8,523 nucleotides of DNA from contig JAQGKN010000369.1 in assembly GCA_028290085.1 (NCBI GenBank), positions 1 to 8,523 on the forward strand, written 5' to 3'. The notes under the pieces are model-generated. The model saw only the letters and a list, made by a program, of their open reading frames with translations, was not told where the DNA came from and did not search any database. This document shows positions 1 to 7,181 of the stretch, in pieces. This DNA comes from Hyphomicrobiales bacterium (GTDB lineage Bacteria > Pseudomonadota > Alphaproteobacteria > Rhizobiales > Beijerinckiaceae). Each line of letters starts with the position of its first letter. Position 1 is the first letter of the stretch. A program made the translations under genes and the position numbers.

Positions 1-488
1 TCTCCCGAACAGCTGACCGGCGGCTGATCAATCAGACCGGGGTCAACGTCGTCGTCGGGATCGCCGCTGTCCTCGAAGTCCGCGACCAGCGCGTCGATTT
101 CAGCCGGATCGAAGCCGGCGAGCGAGATGTCGAGGTCTTCCAGCAAAAGCAGCGTGGCGAGCTCCGGAATTTCCGCCGCGAGCCGCTCGCGATCCCAGCC
201 GGCGTTGGCGGCGATCTTGTTGTCGGCGAGCATCAGAGCGCGCTGCTGCGCAGGGGAGAGCCCGGTGCTGACGATCGCCGGTACGTCATTGAGACCGAGC
301 ATTCGCGCAGCCTCAAGCCGGCCGTGCCCGGCGAGAAGGACATGGTCCTCGTTGACCAAAACAGGGACGGTAAAGCCAAACGCCTTGATGGAGGCGGCTA
401 TCTGGCTGATCTGCTTTTTCGAATGCGTCCGGGCGTTGCGGGGGTTCGGCTTGATCTGAGCGAGCGCGAGCGATTGGACAGGATGCAT
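1..488 (-). CDS. ParB-like domain protein, N-terminal part, probably a ParB-fused DNA methyltransferase (runs off the left edge)
   Basis: The 162 visible codons encode a ParB/sulfiredoxin-like N-terminal domain at about residues 4-95. It has the opening 'IKPNPRNARTHS' (12-23), the loop motif GHGR (54-57) and the conserved 'ADNKIA' (88-93), followed by 'NAGWDRE'. An acidic linker (about 127-150) leads to 'PPVSCSG' at the edge. In the families I know, this layout (ParB domain, acidic linker, then 'PV(S/T)xxGDLWxLG') continues into an N4/N6-adenine or cytosine methyltransferase carried by prophages and genomic islands. The methyltransferase itself lies outside the window, so that part is inference. 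The ATG at 488 was chosen because its frame carries the domain; it has GGAG nine bases upstream. Another ATG at 495 opens a different, non-homologous frame. It could instead be a stand-alone ParB-domain protein. It is probably not a chromosome-partition ParB, because GHGR replaces the CTP-binding GERR box. Confidence 0.85.
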   Translation of the reverse strand, partial: MHPVQSLALAQIKPNPRNARTHSKKQISQIAASIKAFGFTVPVLVNEDHVLLAGHGRLEAARMLGLNDVPAIVSTGLSPAQQRALMLADNKIAANAGWDRERLAAEIPELATLLLLEDLDISLAGFDPAEIDALVADFEDSGDPDDDVDPGLIDQPPVSCSG

Positions 489-830
489 GTTGCATCTCCA
501 GGAAAAGAGTCGCGGGCCGACGAGGGCGCGAGCGCCCCGAAAGGGTTGATCGTCGGGATTCGTTGACAAGCTCAGATGACAGTGTCGCAAACCCGTCAGG
601 TCTGTGATCTGCTCACGGCCGCGCCATCCGCGCCGCCTTCCACTCCGTTGCGATCCGCATCAGGAGCTTCTGAAAACACGGAGCCTCGCCCCGCATTCCC
701 TCCGGCCGGCTCTGCCAGCAGGCTTGTTGTCCGAGGAAGATGCAGCGTCGCTGCGAGGCAAGCATTGCTCACCGACTTTGCTTGAACAGATTTGAAGCTG
801 AAGGCAAATCGGGCGCCTGTCAAGCGCACG
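489..830. other. Gene-poor leader upstream of the ParB-domain gene
   Basis: I see no protein with recognisable motifs in any frame here; the short open frames look like chance frames of GC-rich DNA. For the minus-strand ParB-domain gene this is the upstream region. It holds a GC-rich inverted repeat at 524-537 (GGGCG/CGCCC arms, 4-nt loop) without a T tract, so it does not qualify as an intrinsic terminator. No promoter could be assigned with confidence. Confidence 0.5.
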
Positions 831-926
831 CTAAGGCCTCACGGTGAGTGCACCGAGTGACCGTGCGACCAGCAAAGGGAGAGGCGAATACGACCGAATA
901 TTCTGACATGAAACCGCTTGGGACCG

Positions 927-1117
927 TTCCCTAATTTGCGTGAGCGGCCAGCTTTTTGGGCCTGAATGTTTCCTGTTCCGGCTAAACAACTCCCTGTTAT
1001 CTCGGGCAGGGAATTTGCCCAAAAACTGCTGTCTCGCAGCAAGAAATTTCGACGTAACCTTTGACGCCGTCTGATAAATTCCAAAGTTTCCCTGTATTTC
1101 CGCCGATAACAGGGAAT
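927..1117. repeat. Intergenic repeat region with TTCCCTGT-type units in both orientations
   Basis: The unit (T)TCCCTGT occurs repeatedly. The copies are: forward at 991-1001 (followed by TATC), reverse at 1007-1012 (CAGGGA followed by ATT), forward at 1088-1095, and reverse at 1105-1116 (GATAACAGGGAA). A looser form is at 927-932 (TTCCCT). Pairs can fold: 1088-1095 with 1109-1116 is a perfect 8-bp stem with a 13-nt loop, and 991-996 with 1007-1012 is a 6-bp stem. The CCCTGTTATC at 992-1001 is also an exact inverted match to 1105-1114, so longer-range pairing is possible. From memory, alphaproteobacterial genomes carry many dispersed intergenic copies of sequences rich in this motif, often next to genomic islands, and short frames inside them are commonly annotated as hypothetical proteins. 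I therefore do not call the open frames here genes. Mobility and function are unknown. Confidence 0.55.
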
Positions 1118-1443
1118 TCGGGGCGGAGCCTGGTTCGCCACGACTGCCTCCGCCACCAATCATTTCGCGGCTTGAATCGAAGTTCTCGGGGTCTCGACTC
1201 GCCTGGCCAACGATTTGACTGTCAACCAACGTTCCTTTCGGGGCTCGCGGCGAAGCCCTTCCAGGGCATGGTGATTGATGGCGGACCGAGACGGCGATCG
1301 TCACATCGACATTTTCCCGAATCGCGAAGCCTCCAATCGCCGTTACGTTTGTGGAGGGGCTTTGCACCAAGCGGCAGATCCGATGCTTTCGTCGATATCT
1401 CGGCGCTCCAATCGAGCCGCACTGCCGTGGGTCCAAGAGCCTC
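1118..1443. other. No gene recognised between the repeat region and the hydrolase gene
   Basis: Open frames exist on both strands, but none has a recognisable domain, a convincing ribosome binding site or membrane segments. The composition resembles the repeat region to its left. This stretch lies just beyond the stop codon of the minus-strand hydrolase. A weak GGGCT/AGCCC hairpin (1241-1245 with 1254-1258) lacks a T run, so I do not call a terminator. Confidence 0.4.
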
Positions 1444-2220
1444 CTACTTTCGCTTGCCCGCAGCAGCCAAGATCAAGTCGGCAATCTCTTTGGGATGGGA
1501 CACGAGCGACAGGTGACCTGCCTCCAACTCCACGGTGACCGCATTCATGCGTTTTGCGAGAAAGCGCTCCAGGTCGGGATTGATTGTCTGATCGAGTTTC
1601 GACACCGCATACCATGAGGGTTTGGAGTGCCAGGCAGCAGCCGTGGTTCGCTCGCCGAACAGGGAGGCAGCCGCGGGCTGCTGAACTGCATAAAGCACTT
1701 GTGCTTTCGTGCGGACGACACCGTTTGCAAAAGATCGAAGAAACGCCTCCTCCGAGATGGTGGTGAAGCCGTCGTGTTGCTGGACGCCCGCCCGTACCGG
1801 CCCAGCCGGAAACTTCTCGGAAAGGGCGACGAAATCTTCGTCGGCATCGGGCGCCCGCGCCGCGACATAAACAAGAGCCGTGACCTTGGGGTCGATCCCT
1901 ACTTCGCTGAGGACGGTGCCGCCCCAAGAATGAGCAACGAGCACGGTCGGACCATCTTGCAGCGCCAGTGCGCGACGCGTCGTAGCGACAGAATCCGCGA
2001 GCGTGGTCAGCGGATTTTGCACCGCAGTTACCTTCAGGCCCGCCGCCTGAAGCCGCGGAATAACTTCGGCCCAGCTTGAGCCGTCCGCCCATGCTCCGTG
2101 TATCAGCACAATGTTGCGCGCCGCGATCGGTGTGGCCGGCTGGGCGCGCGCCGCAAATCCGCCGAGCATTGCTATGAGTGCCCCAGCGGCGATCGCTGTA
2201 AATCTCGGTATTTTCTTCAT
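1444..2220 (-). CDS. Alpha/beta hydrolase with signal peptide
   Basis: The 258-residue product starts with a typical Sec signal peptide: basic 'MKKIPRF', a hydrophobic stretch at 8-22, and a likely cut after 'AARA' (about 26). It should act in the periplasm or outside the cell. The mature part is an alpha/beta hydrolase of the 'VLIHGAWADGSSW' type. It has an oxyanion HG at 41-42, a nucleophile elbow AHSWGG with Ser98, a probable acid Asp210 in 'KLDQTINPDLERF', and catalytic His236 in 'AGHLSLVSHP'. The length is normal for the family. The substrate cannot be told; relatives are annotated only as hydrolases or esterases. The frame is open further upstream, to about 2370. I chose ATG 2220 because of the signal peptide and a GGAG eight bases before it. 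It lies 225 bp downstream of the antiporter operon on the same strand, with a catalase remnant between, so it is probably a separate unit. Confidence 0.87.
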   Translation of the reverse strand: MKKIPRFTAIAAGALIAMLGGFAARAQPATPIAARNIVLIHGAWADGSSWAEVIPRLQAAGLKVTAVQNPLTTLADSVATTRRALALQDGPTVLVAHSWGGTVLSEVGIDPKVTALVYVAARAPDADEDFVALSEKFPAGPVRAGVQQHDGFTTISEEAFLRSFANGVVRTKAQVLYAVQQPAAASLFGERTTAAAWHSKPSWYAVSKLDQTINPDLERFLAKRMNAVTVELEAGHLSLVSHPKEIADLILAAAGKRK

Positions 2221-2332
2221 CAATCCAACTCCACGGTTGAACCCCGGACAACGGCGCTTCTGCGCCGCTTCGATCTGCGGGTGCGATGATTCCGCCGCCT
2301 TGGCGAGCGTCATTGCGGCAAACGCCGCGCGG

Positions 2333-2428
2333 GACAATAGGATCCGGAACGCCCCACGTAGCCTTGGCAATGTTCATGAAAAGCCGATCCCTCTGCTCGG
2401 CGTCGAACAAGGTGAACAGCGCGCGCTT
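2333..2428 (-). pseudogene. Remnant of the 3' end of a catalase gene
   Basis: About 32 codons in one frame read 'KRALFTLFDAEQ' and then 'RDRLFMNIAKATWGVPDPIV'. This matches the C-terminal helix region of monofunctional haem catalases, where I remember the pattern (L)(Y/F)xL(F/M)xxxQRxRLFxNIAxAMxGVPxxIxxRQ. A TGA stands directly upstream at 2429-2431. No catalase sequence precedes it, because the antiporter D2 gene ends at 2446. After 'DPIV' the similarity stops, without the usual 'RQxxHFxKADPAYGxGV' ending. There is no start codon with a ribosome binding site, so this is a decayed fragment rather than a gene. The identification rests on one motif recognised by eye. Confidence 0.55.
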
Positions 2429-2445
2429 TCATCTGGTGGCGCCGG

Positions 2446-4077
2446 TCATGGACGAGACAAGAGCGCCCCGCCGAGCAACATTGCGATGCAGACGAGCAGC
2501 ACACCGGCCACTGGCCAATGTCGCGTGAGGGAATCGACTTTTGCGAACGTGCCCGCAACCCGTCCAACCAGCGGCGCGCATTTTTCTGCCAACACCAGAA
2601 TATCGCCTTCCGGTAGAGCGCCTCGTAACCCATTCAGGCGTCGCAACATCATGAATGCGATGCCGCCGAGAACCATCGGCCAGACGAGCGTCCAGAGCGC
2701 GCCAATCTCGACTGCGCTCGAAAGGTTCATGCCGGGAAGGCCCGGATAAAGCGACCACGGAATGATGATGGAAGCGGCTGCGACGACGAGCAAGGGCGCG
2801 ACTTGTCCTGGCGTCTCGGGAGTTTCTGCATTTGCGGCAGTCTCCCGTTTCAAGGCTGCAAGGAAATGCAGCATCAACGCTGTACTGCCCGCAGCAGCAA
2901 GCGTCATTGCAATGGTCGCTATCCCCGATCCGAGCATCTGCTTGGCGGCGATCTTGGCGAGTGCGCCGCTGGTGAGTGGCAATCCGGCAAGACTCAGCGC
3001 CAGAAGCCCCGTGAGCAGCAGGATGGGACGCAGATGCGAACCTCGCGTCACCAAGCCGACTCCGACAGCCAGAAACAGGCCGCCTTTGATCAGCGTGTGA
3101 TGAACGCCATAATAGGCGGCGAGCACAGGCGCGGCGGGATCGCCATGGGCAAGGCCCACGCCGAGGATCGTCGCGACTAAGCCCATCTGGCTGACCGTCG
3201 AATAGGCGAGAATGGTTTTCAGGCGCTGCTGCGTGATGCCGACAATGACACCGTAATAAGCAGTAAAAAGCCCCACCGTTGTGAGCATGGCGCCCCAGGC
3301 GGGCAGGGCGGTTTCGAAGGGCAGGAACCGGATCAGTCCGATCACCCCGGCCTTGACCACGACGCCGCTGAGGACAGCCGAGGCCGGCATGGGAGCGGCG
3401 GGGTGTGCGAGGGGAAGCCAGACATGGAGCGGCACGAGGCCCATTTTCAGAGCGAAGCCGAGGATCACCAGGGCTAGGATTCCATCGCGCATCGGCGAGG
3501 CGGGCAAGGCCGCCATGGCATCGCGGATAAGGGGATTGGGATCCGGCGCACCGGCCGCAAGCATGACAAACGCCAGCAGCAGAAAGGCTTCTCCGAGCAG
3601 GGCCAGAACGACATAGACCAAACCCGCACGAAGGGCGGCGGCTGTTTGCTCATGAACGATCAGCCCGTAAGCTGCGAGGCTGACGAGCGTGAACACCAGA
3701 TAGAAACTCGCGATATCCGCGACGATGAAAACGCCGAGGCTTCCGGTCAGCGTCAGGAGCCACCAGACGGCGAAGCCGGGCGTGCCGGGCCTGCCGGCCA
3801 TGGTCGTTGCCGCGAAGGCGCCAGCCGCGCTCCAAAGCAGGGCTGCTCCACCCAAGAGGATCGCACCCGGGCGATCGAGCGCGAGGGTCATGCGCAATGG
3901 CGCGGGAAAGAAGACCGAAACGCCATTGGGCACCAGCCATGCAGCCAGCATCGCGGGCACGGGGGCAAATACGAGAAGAGAGGGGGCCCGAGCCCGAATC
4001 GTGCGGGAGAGGCAACTGATTGCCATGCCGAGCGGCAGCAGCACGGCGGCGAAGAGGAGCAAACCTTCGGCGCTCAC
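2446..4077 (-). CDS. Second MrpD/NuoL-like membrane subunit of the antiporter (D2)
   Basis: This is a 543-residue polytopic protein of the proton-conducting NuoL/M/N-MrpA/D family, with about 14 membrane segments. Conserved landmarks are Lys211 in 'ALKMGLVPLHVWLPLAH' (the TM7 lysine), 'QRLKTILAYSTVSQMG' (284-299), 'HHTLIKGGLF' with Lys331, and the TM12-like 'SGALAKIAAKQML' with Lys375. The usual TM5 glutamate is absent: the equivalent segment reads 'FYLVFTLVSLAAY' with Thr130. A C-terminal extension (about 485-543) ends in one more hydrophobic helix. The start is GTG, in a GTGA overlap with mrpD, with GGAG eight bases upstream. It is the last gene of the operon. As no full MrpA is encoded, it probably occupies the MrpA N-terminal (NuoL-like) position; this is inference. 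It could equally be called a second MrpD. Confidence 0.88.
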   Translation of the reverse strand: MSAEGLLLFAAVLLPLGMAISCLSRTIRARAPSLLVFAPVPAMLAAWLVPNGVSVFFPAPLRMTLALDRPGAILLGGAALLWSAAGAFAATTMAGRPGTPGFAVWWLLTLTGSLGVFIVADIASFYLVFTLVSLAAYGLIVHEQTAAALRAGLVYVVLALLGEAFLLLAFVMLAAGAPDPNPLIRDAMAALPASPMRDGILALVILGFALKMGLVPLHVWLPLAHPAAPMPASAVLSGVVVKAGVIGLIRFLPFETALPAWGAMLTTVGLFTAYYGVIVGITQQRLKTILAYSTVSQMGLVATILGVGLAHGDPAAPVLAAYYGVHHTLIKGGLFLAVGVGLVTRGSHLRPILLLTGLLALSLAGLPLTSGALAKIAAKQMLGSGIATIAMTLAAAGSTALMLHFLAALKRETAANAETPETPGQVAPLLVVAAASIIIPWSLYPGLPGMNLSSAVEIGALWTLVWPMVLGGIAFMMLRRLNGLRGALPEGDILVLAEKCAPLVGRVAGTFAKVDSLTRHWPVAGVLLVCIAMLLGGALLSRP

Positions 4078-5612
4078 GGCATGGTCTCCGCCGGACGGTC
4101 GGGGCGTCCAATTTGCAGGAGGCCCAAGGGCTCGAGCGGCACGAAGCCGAGGAGCACGGCGAGGAGTGCCAGAATGAGCGGCACCACCTCAAGGCGAGCA
4201 GGAATCTTCCTGCGGATGATCAGGGGTGTTTGCGGGGTCGCCAATGCCCGGTTCATGACGCGGAACACATATCCCGCCGCGAGCAGGCCACCTGCCAGAA
4301 TGGTCGTCGACAGCCAGGGATGGCCGCCGAGCACCGCGGATGTGAGCAACAAGCATTTTGCGATGAAACCGCCGCTCGGGGGCAGCCCCATGAGCGACAA
4401 CCCGGCAAGGCCGAAGGTTGCCGCACTGAGCGGCAGGATGCGGCCAAAGCCGCTGAGGTCGCGGATATTGTCGTGGCCGAACGCTTCGGCGATTATGCCA
4501 GCGGCCATGAACATGGATGCCTTGGCCAGAGCGTGCGAGCCGAGCTGCAGGGCTCCGCCTGTCCAGGCAATCGTTCCCCATGGTGGCAGTGCGTCTGCGC
4601 CGGTTGCGAGCGGAAAGACGATGAACAGGTACCCGATCTGCGCGACGGTCGAATAGGCGATCATCAATTTCAGCCGTGCTTGCCGCAAGGCCATGACGCT
4701 GCAGAGAATGATGGCGAACGCACCGAGGATTGCCAGTATCTTCCCAGCGATGGCGGCCATTGGCGTCGGCGCGACTTCGGCAACCAGGCGCAGAGTTAGG
4801 AAGATCGGAGCCTTGATGACGAGCGCCGACAAAACGGCGCTCGCAGCTGCGGGGGCCCCGGCGTGAGCGGGCGGTAGCCACAGATGCAAGGGAAACAGCG
4901 CTGCCTTGGCGAGGAGACCGGCGATCATGAGAGCCAGCGCCACGGAGACCGCAGGCCGGTCGTCGCTCATCGCCGAGAGGCTGCGAATATCGAGAGTGCC
5001 AAAAGCTCCGTAAAACAGGCCCGTTCCCAGCAGGTAAAGCATCGAGCCCAGCAGCGCGAACATGAGATAGCGCAGCGCGGCACCCATCGTCTCACTGCGG
5101 CCGTCGAGGCAGACGAGCGGCACGGCCGCGAAGGTCAGGAGTTCCAGCGCGACGTAGAGATTGAACAGATCCTGACCGATGAACGTGAGGCAAAGCGCGC
5201 TCCAGACGCCCATCAGCAACGACCAGAATGTCGTTGGCGCGCGCCCGTTTCTTGTTTCGGGCTTCAGGTCTTGCAGGCCGCGCGCAAATATTGCGATGCC
5301 TGGAAGGACGATGGCTGTCATGGCGATCATCGTCGCCGAGAGCCCGTCGGCTCGTAGAGCGAGTCCAAGCGGAGGTTGCCAGCCGCCCACGACATAGATG
5401 AGCGCGGCGCCTGTCCTGATGAGTTCCTCCGCGATGGCCAGCGCAGCGGCGACGCCCGCCAGAATCGTCGCGCCCACGACACTGCGGGCATGGCGGGGAT
5501 CGAGCACCAGCATGGCCAGTACGGCGACGACTGGAAGGATAATGGCGAGAACCAGAAGGAAGCCGCCAGGCGTCGTGACATAGGCGGGCAATGCATTGGC
5601 GGGCAGCATCAC
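4074..5612 (-). CDS. mrpD: MrpD/MnhD, NuoM/N-like subunit of the Na+(K+)/H+ antiporter
   Basis: This is a 512-residue integral membrane protein with about 14 helices, one of the ion-translocating subunits. The expected residues are present: TM5 Glu157 in 'NLYVALELLTFAAVPL', TM7 Lys236 in 'AKAALFPLHLWLPPAH', 'ARLKLMIAYSTVAQIGY' (312-328), 'HALAKASMFMA' with His360 and Lys364, and TM12 Lys419 in 'PPSGGFIAKCLLL'. The length fits MrpD. The first codon is GTG at 5612 (GTGA overlap with mrpC), immediately followed by ATG at 5609. An AGGA lies six bases before the GTG, so either could be used and the products differ by one residue. It acts in the cytoplasmic membrane with the other Mrp subunits to exchange protons for sodium or potassium. 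It is the canonical D subunit of this operon, in contrast to the more divergent D2 that follows. Confidence 0.93.
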   Translation of the reverse strand: MMLPANALPAYVTTPGGFLLVLAIILPVVAVLAMLVLDPRHARSVVGATILAGVAAALAIAEELIRTGAALIYVVGGWQPPLGLALRADGLSATMIAMTAIVLPGIAIFARGLQDLKPETRNGRAPTTFWSLLMGVWSALCLTFIGQDLFNLYVALELLTFAAVPLVCLDGRSETMGAALRYLMFALLGSMLYLLGTGLFYGAFGTLDIRSLSAMSDDRPAVSVALALMIAGLLAKAALFPLHLWLPPAHAGAPAAASAVLSALVIKAPIFLTLRLVAEVAPTPMAAIAGKILAILGAFAIILCSVMALRQARLKLMIAYSTVAQIGYLFIVFPLATGADALPPWGTIAWTGGALQLGSHALAKASMFMAAGIIAEAFGHDNIRDLSGFGRILPLSAATFGLAGLSLMGLPPSGGFIAKCLLLTSAVLGGHPWLSTTILAGGLLAAGYVFRVMNRALATPQTPLIIRRKIPARLEVVPLILALLAVLLGFVPLEPLGLLQIGRPDRPAETMP

Positions 5613-5959
5613 GTTTCGTCCTGCCGCGATGCGTCGGCTGGCGGTGCATCGAATGCCGCGCGCCCGGTGAGGCCGAAGAGACGCAGCAGCAGGGCGACCG
5701 AAAGCGCGGTAGCGGAAAAAGCGACGACGATGCCGGTGATCACCATCGCCTGAGGCACAGGGTCGCCATCGAACCCGGCTGCCGCGCCGCGCCGCGCGAT
5801 AGCGCCGAAGACCAGGAAAATCCCGGCGCCCAGAAGATTGAACCCGACGATCCTGCGCAGCAGGCTGGCATGGATGATCACGATGAACAGGCCGAAGCCC
5901 GCAAGGGACGCGCCGCAGAGGCCAAAGAGATTGGCGGATGAAAGGGCGCTCGCGATCAC
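5609..5959 (-). CDS. mrpC: MrpC/MnhC, NuoK-like small membrane subunit
   Basis: This 116-residue protein has three membrane helices, as expected for MrpC/NuoK. The family signature is 'DPVPQAMVITGIVV' (66-79), which in MrpC and NuoK relatives reads D-P-(V/L)-P-Q-A-L-(V/I)-L-T-A-I-V. The preceding 'RRIVGFNLLGAGIFLVFG' (35-52) is the second helix. The start is GTG at 5959, overlapping the stop of the upstream A'B gene as GTGA. No strong ribosome binding site precedes it, so translation probably depends on coupling. The C-terminal tail (about 101-116) is hydrophilic and cytosolic in character. In the complex, MrpC packs next to MrpD and provides part of the ion pathway (family knowledge). Confidence 0.92.
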   Translation of the reverse strand: MIASALSSANLFGLCGASLAGFGLFIVIIHASLLRRIVGFNLLGAGIFLVFGAIARRGAAAGFDGDPVPQAMVITGIVVAFSATALSVALLLRLFGLTGRAAFDAPPADASRQDET

Positions 5960-6888
5960 GGGGCAGGCGCCTTGCTGGGCGGTCCCGCCACGAGGAGGCT
6001 CAATATCCCCGCAATGGACAGTGTCAGTGCAGCCTCGATGCCTACGATCAGGGGCTTGGCAGCGCCGTCGGGAAAGCTGAGGAAACCGTCAGCCATCAGG
6101 AAGCCGAGGAAGCCGACGGCCAGGAACAGCGCGGGGCCACCTGCCACGAGCACGCGAAGCGCTGTGCGCTTGACCTCGGGCGCGGGGCGCAGTCCCGCTT
6201 TCAACACGAGCAGATACATCGCGGCGAGGATCGTGCCGGCCTGAAAGGTGCCCCCAGGCGCATCAGCCCCGACCCAGAACTCATAGACGGCAATGAGCAC
6301 GCCAAACGGCGGGAGGACGCGTGCGAGATAGACGAGTGGCTCGGGTATGGCTGTCGGATGCAGCTCCGGAGCGCCGCCCCAGAGAGTCTCTGGCGCCAGC
6401 GACCACAGGCCGACGAGAGCGATGATCAACACGATCTTTTCCAGCAGCGTGTCGAGTGAACGATAAGCGAGCAGGACTGCGGTCACCGGGTTTCCGAGGC
6501 CTGTCCTGCCCAGCGCCTCGGCCGCCTCGGGCGCAAGCGTCGGCGCCGGGTTCGGGAAGGAGAGGACGGCGATCGCGAGCCCGCCGGCCAGCAATACGCA
6601 GGCTATTGCGGCGAGGGCCCCACCGGAACGTCGCGAGGCTGTGGGCGCAGCGCTCGCGGGGCGGATGAGGGCTTCGGTGCGCAGCAGAAGCACGCCCGTG
6701 ACGCCCCCGCCGATGGCTGCCTCAGTGAGCGCGACGTCAACGGAATAAAGCCGGACCCAAGCCAGTCCGAGGAGCAGCCCGAAGGCGACGAATGCCACGA
6801 CCGCGTTACGGTCGTCGCGCACAATGACAACGTGGAGCGCCAGTGCCAGCAGACCCGCGATGAGGGTGAGATCCAGGCCCAATGTCAT
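5956..6888 (-). CDS. mrpB: Fused MrpA C-terminal (MbhD/MbhE-like) and MrpB subunit
   Basis: The 310 residues combine three modules that are separate in archaeal Mbh complexes. Residues 1-75 are a DUF4040/MbhD-like domain with the signature 'YSVDVALTEAAIGGGVTGVL' (48-67). Residues about 90-165 are MbhE-like, with 'GNPVTAVLLAYRSLDTLLE' (132-150). Residues about 185-303 are MrpB/MnhB, with 'LPPFGVLIAVYEFWVGADAP' (192-211) followed by 'GGTFQAGTILAA'. In classical Mrp the first two form the C-terminus of MrpA. I chose the ATG at 6888 because it gives an ATGA overlap with mrpG and starts directly at the first helix. The frame stays open upstream to 6975, but that extension is hydrophilic and runs through the end of mrpG. 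No clear ribosome binding site is present, which suggests translational coupling. Asp51 and Glu56 are membrane acidic residues of the kind linked to cation transfer in MrpA. Confidence 0.9.
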   Translation of the reverse strand: MTLGLDLTLIAGLLALALHVVIVRDDRNAVVAFVAFGLLLGLAWVRLYSVDVALTEAAIGGGVTGVLLLRTEALIRPASAAPTASRRSGGALAAIACVLLAGGLAIAVLSFPNPAPTLAPEAAEALGRTGLGNPVTAVLLAYRSLDTLLEKIVLIIALVGLWSLAPETLWGGAPELHPTAIPEPLVYLARVLPPFGVLIAVYEFWVGADAPGGTFQAGTILAAMYLLVLKAGLRPAPEVKRTALRVLVAGGPALFLAVGFLGFLMADGFLSFPDGAAKPLIVGIEAALTLSIAGILSLLVAGPPSKAPAP

Positions 6889-7181
6889 TTGGGCGGTGGC
6901 TTGCCGCGAAAGACGACTCCCGCGATCAACTGGCTCGCGGTTGCGGCTGAAAGCTGCGCCAGCAACCAGACGCAAACCAGCTTCAGGGCACCCGTCACGC
7001 TCGTGGCCTGAGGCAGCAGGCCGATCACGATCAGCCCAAGACCGAGATTATCGGCTTTGCTGAGCGCGTGAAGACGGCTCAACGTATCGGGAAAGCGCAA
7101 AAGGCCCAGTGTTCCCGCCAGGAAAAGCAGGGTGCCCGCGCTCACGCAGATCAGCGTGAAGCCATCCATGATGTATGTCAT
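6885..7181 (-). CDS. mrpG: MrpG/MnhG small membrane subunit
   Basis: This is a 98-residue protein with three membrane helices. The family hallmark is intact at residues 23-47: 'GTLGLLRFPDTLSRLHAL' followed by 'SKADNLG'; the RFPD and RLHA elements define MnhG/PhaG proteins. The start is ATG at 7181, in an ATGA overlap with mrpF. A strong GGAGG lies seven bases upstream (7189-7193), the best ribosome binding site in the operon. A second Met at residue 5 is less well placed. The short C-terminus is basic ('FRGKPPPK'). MrpG is required for a functional antiporter complex, but its exact role is less well defined than that of A or D. Confidence 0.93.
   Translation of the reverse strand: MTYIMDGFTLICVSAGTLLFLAGTLGLLRFPDTLSRLHALSKADNLGLGLIVIGLLPQATSVTGALKLVCVWLLAQLSAATASQLIAGVVFRGKPPPK

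Noticed and set aside
500..575. Minus-strand GAATCCCGACGA, reminiscent of a tRNA T-arm.
   Set aside because: No GGTTC partner, no cloverleaf and no acceptor stem could be folded around it.
1241..1258. GGGCT/AGCCC hairpin downstream of the hydrolase gene as an intrinsic terminator.
   Set aside because: It has a short 5-bp stem, an 8-base loop, no T tract, and lies nearly 200 bases beyond the stop codon.
831..1436. Long minus-strand open frame (201 codons) and overlapping frames on both strands.
   Set aside because: No domain, no ribosome binding site, composition unlike the real genes, and it overlies the repeat region. Most likely a chance frame in a repeat.
1343..2410. Minus-strand frame of 355 codons overlapping the hydrolase gene.
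   Set aside because: Only its first ~26 codons resemble anything (the catalase remnant). The rest is an out-of-frame reading of the hydrolase gene.
3646..4656. Plus-strand open frame of 336 codons opposite mrpD/D2, and others of 100-260 codons along the operon.
   Set aside because: They are antisense shadows of well-supported membrane protein genes, and their products are low-complexity, rich in Arg, Gly and Glu.
6889..6975. Extended N-terminus of the A'B fusion protein back to 6975.
   Set aside because: The extra 29 residues are hydrophilic, lie inside mrpG and have no homology to the family. The ATGA overlap at 6885-6888 gives a natural start.
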